Assembly (NCBI GenBank): GCA_023228875.1
Contig: JALOAG010000024.1
Location: forward strand, 1-12,829
Origin: Bacteroidia bacterium
GTDB lineage: Bacteria; Bacteroidota; Bacteroidia; NS11-12g; UBA955
Reading direction: 5' to 3'
DNA length: 12,829 nucleotides
Part shown: piece by piece, positions 12,619 through 12,829 of the stretch
Layout of the letters: every line of letters starts with the position of its first letter
Position numbering within the stretch: the stretch's first letter is position 1
Notes under the pieces: model-generated
What the model saw: only the letters and a program-made list of their open reading frames with translations
Told to the model about the DNA's origin: nothing
Database searches by the model: none
Program-made: the position numbers and the translations under genes

Positions 12619-12744
12619 CAAGGTATTGCCAAAAGCGGGGTTAATGTGCTAAATTCAAAGTTTGTGCTTCTACCAAAGTTTCTGCTTGGTTGACAGTGAA
12701 TCGCTTCGATTTCCCCGCCTTCGGCAATACCCAAAACGATGTAG
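12613..12744 (+). other. attC site N, short class, with aberrant right core
   Basis: Ends cassette 13. Core spacing exactly 119 nt (12619 to 12738). Arms GGTATTGCC (12622-12630) and GGCAATACC (12723-12731) are the same as at D and G, and GCGGGG (12635-12640) pairs with CCCCGC (12713-12718). TACCGCTAAC (12610-12619) mirrors 11681-11690. The right core reads GATGTAGC instead of GTTAGC, the only such case among the fourteen sites. Confidence 0.92.
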
Positions 12745-12829
12745 CGAAATCCCTTCGGGCTTCCGCTACATCGCCCGGAGGCTTTGCCGTCCGAAGCCCT
12801 TTCAGGGACTTCGTACATCTGAAGGTTTT
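12738..12829 (+). mobile_element. Start of ORF-less mini-cassette, cut by the window end
   Basis: Begins at the aberrant core GATGTAGCG (12738-12746), which pairs with CGCTACATC (12764-12772) to form a hairpin with a TTCG-containing loop. It then enters the left arm of an attC identical to 33-48. Joined to the left end of the window, the unit would be 126 nt long and end at the GTTAGC core at 125. It has no open reading frame. Its start/end complementarity follows the rule of the 13 gene-bearing cassettes. Confidence 0.65.
12740..12829. repeat. 90-bp terminal direct repeat, right copy
   Basis: Exact copy of bases 1-90. Here the upstream context is visible: the hairpin extends to CGATGTAGCG (12737-12746) pairing with CGCTACATCG (12764-12773), and the preceding attC ends directly in it. 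The copy stops with the window. Confidence 0.97.

Larger units (their letters stand above)
125..12738 (+). mobile_element. Integron gene-cassette array, 13 cassettes, no integrase
   Basis: Thirteen consecutive cassettes run in one orientation. Each starts at the G of a GTT core and ends at the next GTT: 125, 856, 1643, 2767, 3527, 4451, 5448, 6350, 8227, 9059, 9963, 10765, 11681 and 12738. Every boundary carries a 100-200 nt imperfect palindrome of attC type. Each cassette's first 8-10 bases are the reverse complement of the bases ending in AAC at its own downstream end, for example GTTACCTGCA at 1643 and TGCAGGTAAC at 2639. This is the known signature of cassettes inserted as circles by a tyrosine integrase (IntI) that cuts G/TT. 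All 16 genes are on the + strand. No intI, attI or common promoter is seen, so the array must extend beyond the window, be orphaned, or be mobilised in trans. The fairly uniform sites suggest a sedentary chromosomal integron rather than a class 1 type; that is inference. Confidence 0.92.

Noticed and set aside
668..12744. CRISPR-like reading of the regularly placed palindromic repeats
   Set aside because: The repeats are 130-195 nt, differ in sequence, and are separated by whole genes rather than short spacers. No cas gene is present.
668..12744. Reading the palindromes as ordinary Rho-independent terminators
   Set aside because: They lack a stem followed by a T-run, are far too long, and sit with fixed core spacing at complementary cassette ends. 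They might still weaken transcription through the array.

Overview
The window is an integron gene-cassette array. Sixteen genes all point the same way (+). They are packed as 13 cassettes of one or two genes, and every cassette is followed by a palindromic recombination site of the attC type. No integrase gene, attI site or array promoter lies in the window, so this is an interior piece of an array, or an array that has lost its integrase. The best evidence is internal. Each cassette starts with GTT plus 5-7 further bases, and the exact reverse complement of that start precedes the attC at the cassette's own end. The match is 8-10 bp in all 13 cassettes, as expected if each was inserted as a separate circle.

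The host is probably a member of the Bacteroidota. The genes are AT-rich and full of Lys, Asn and Ile. Two are lipoproteins with short signal peptides ending in a Cys lipobox, one is an outer-membrane-type beta-barrel ending in Phe, and a TAnnTTTG promoter-like box precedes that barrel gene. Shine-Dalgarno sequences are weak or absent. Genus cannot be told.

Layout. (1) 1-130: an ORF-less mini-cassette/attC whose first 90 bases are repeated exactly as the last 90 bases of the window. (2) 125-1643: a P-loop-like protein, then a two-gene cassette (small membrane protein plus zinc-ribbon protein). (3) 1643-5448: a 313-aa unknown protein, a DUF6584-like TPR/membrane protein, a DUF6994-like protein and a HEPN-type protein. 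(4) 5448-9059: a lipoprotein, a two-gene cassette with an AraC-family regulator and an outer-membrane protein, and a second lipoprotein. (5) 9059-11681: a two-gene membrane cassette, a membrane-anchored unknown and a second Rx4H (HEPN/MtlR-like) protein. (6) 11681-12738: a lincosamide nucleotidyltransferase of the Lnu(B)/Lnu(F) type. (7) 12738-12829: the start of the mini-cassette again.

The genes are not one pathway. They look like an archive of independently acquired functions: drug inactivation, possible RNA-targeting HEPN proteins, envelope proteins and orphans. What unifies the window is the recombination architecture. The attC sites fall into sharply defined length classes: seven sites have exactly 119 nt between the two core sites although their sequences differ, and six have 181-184 nt. 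The 90-bp terminal repeat means the window is either a closed circle of 12,739 bp or a loop between two copies of the mini-cassette.
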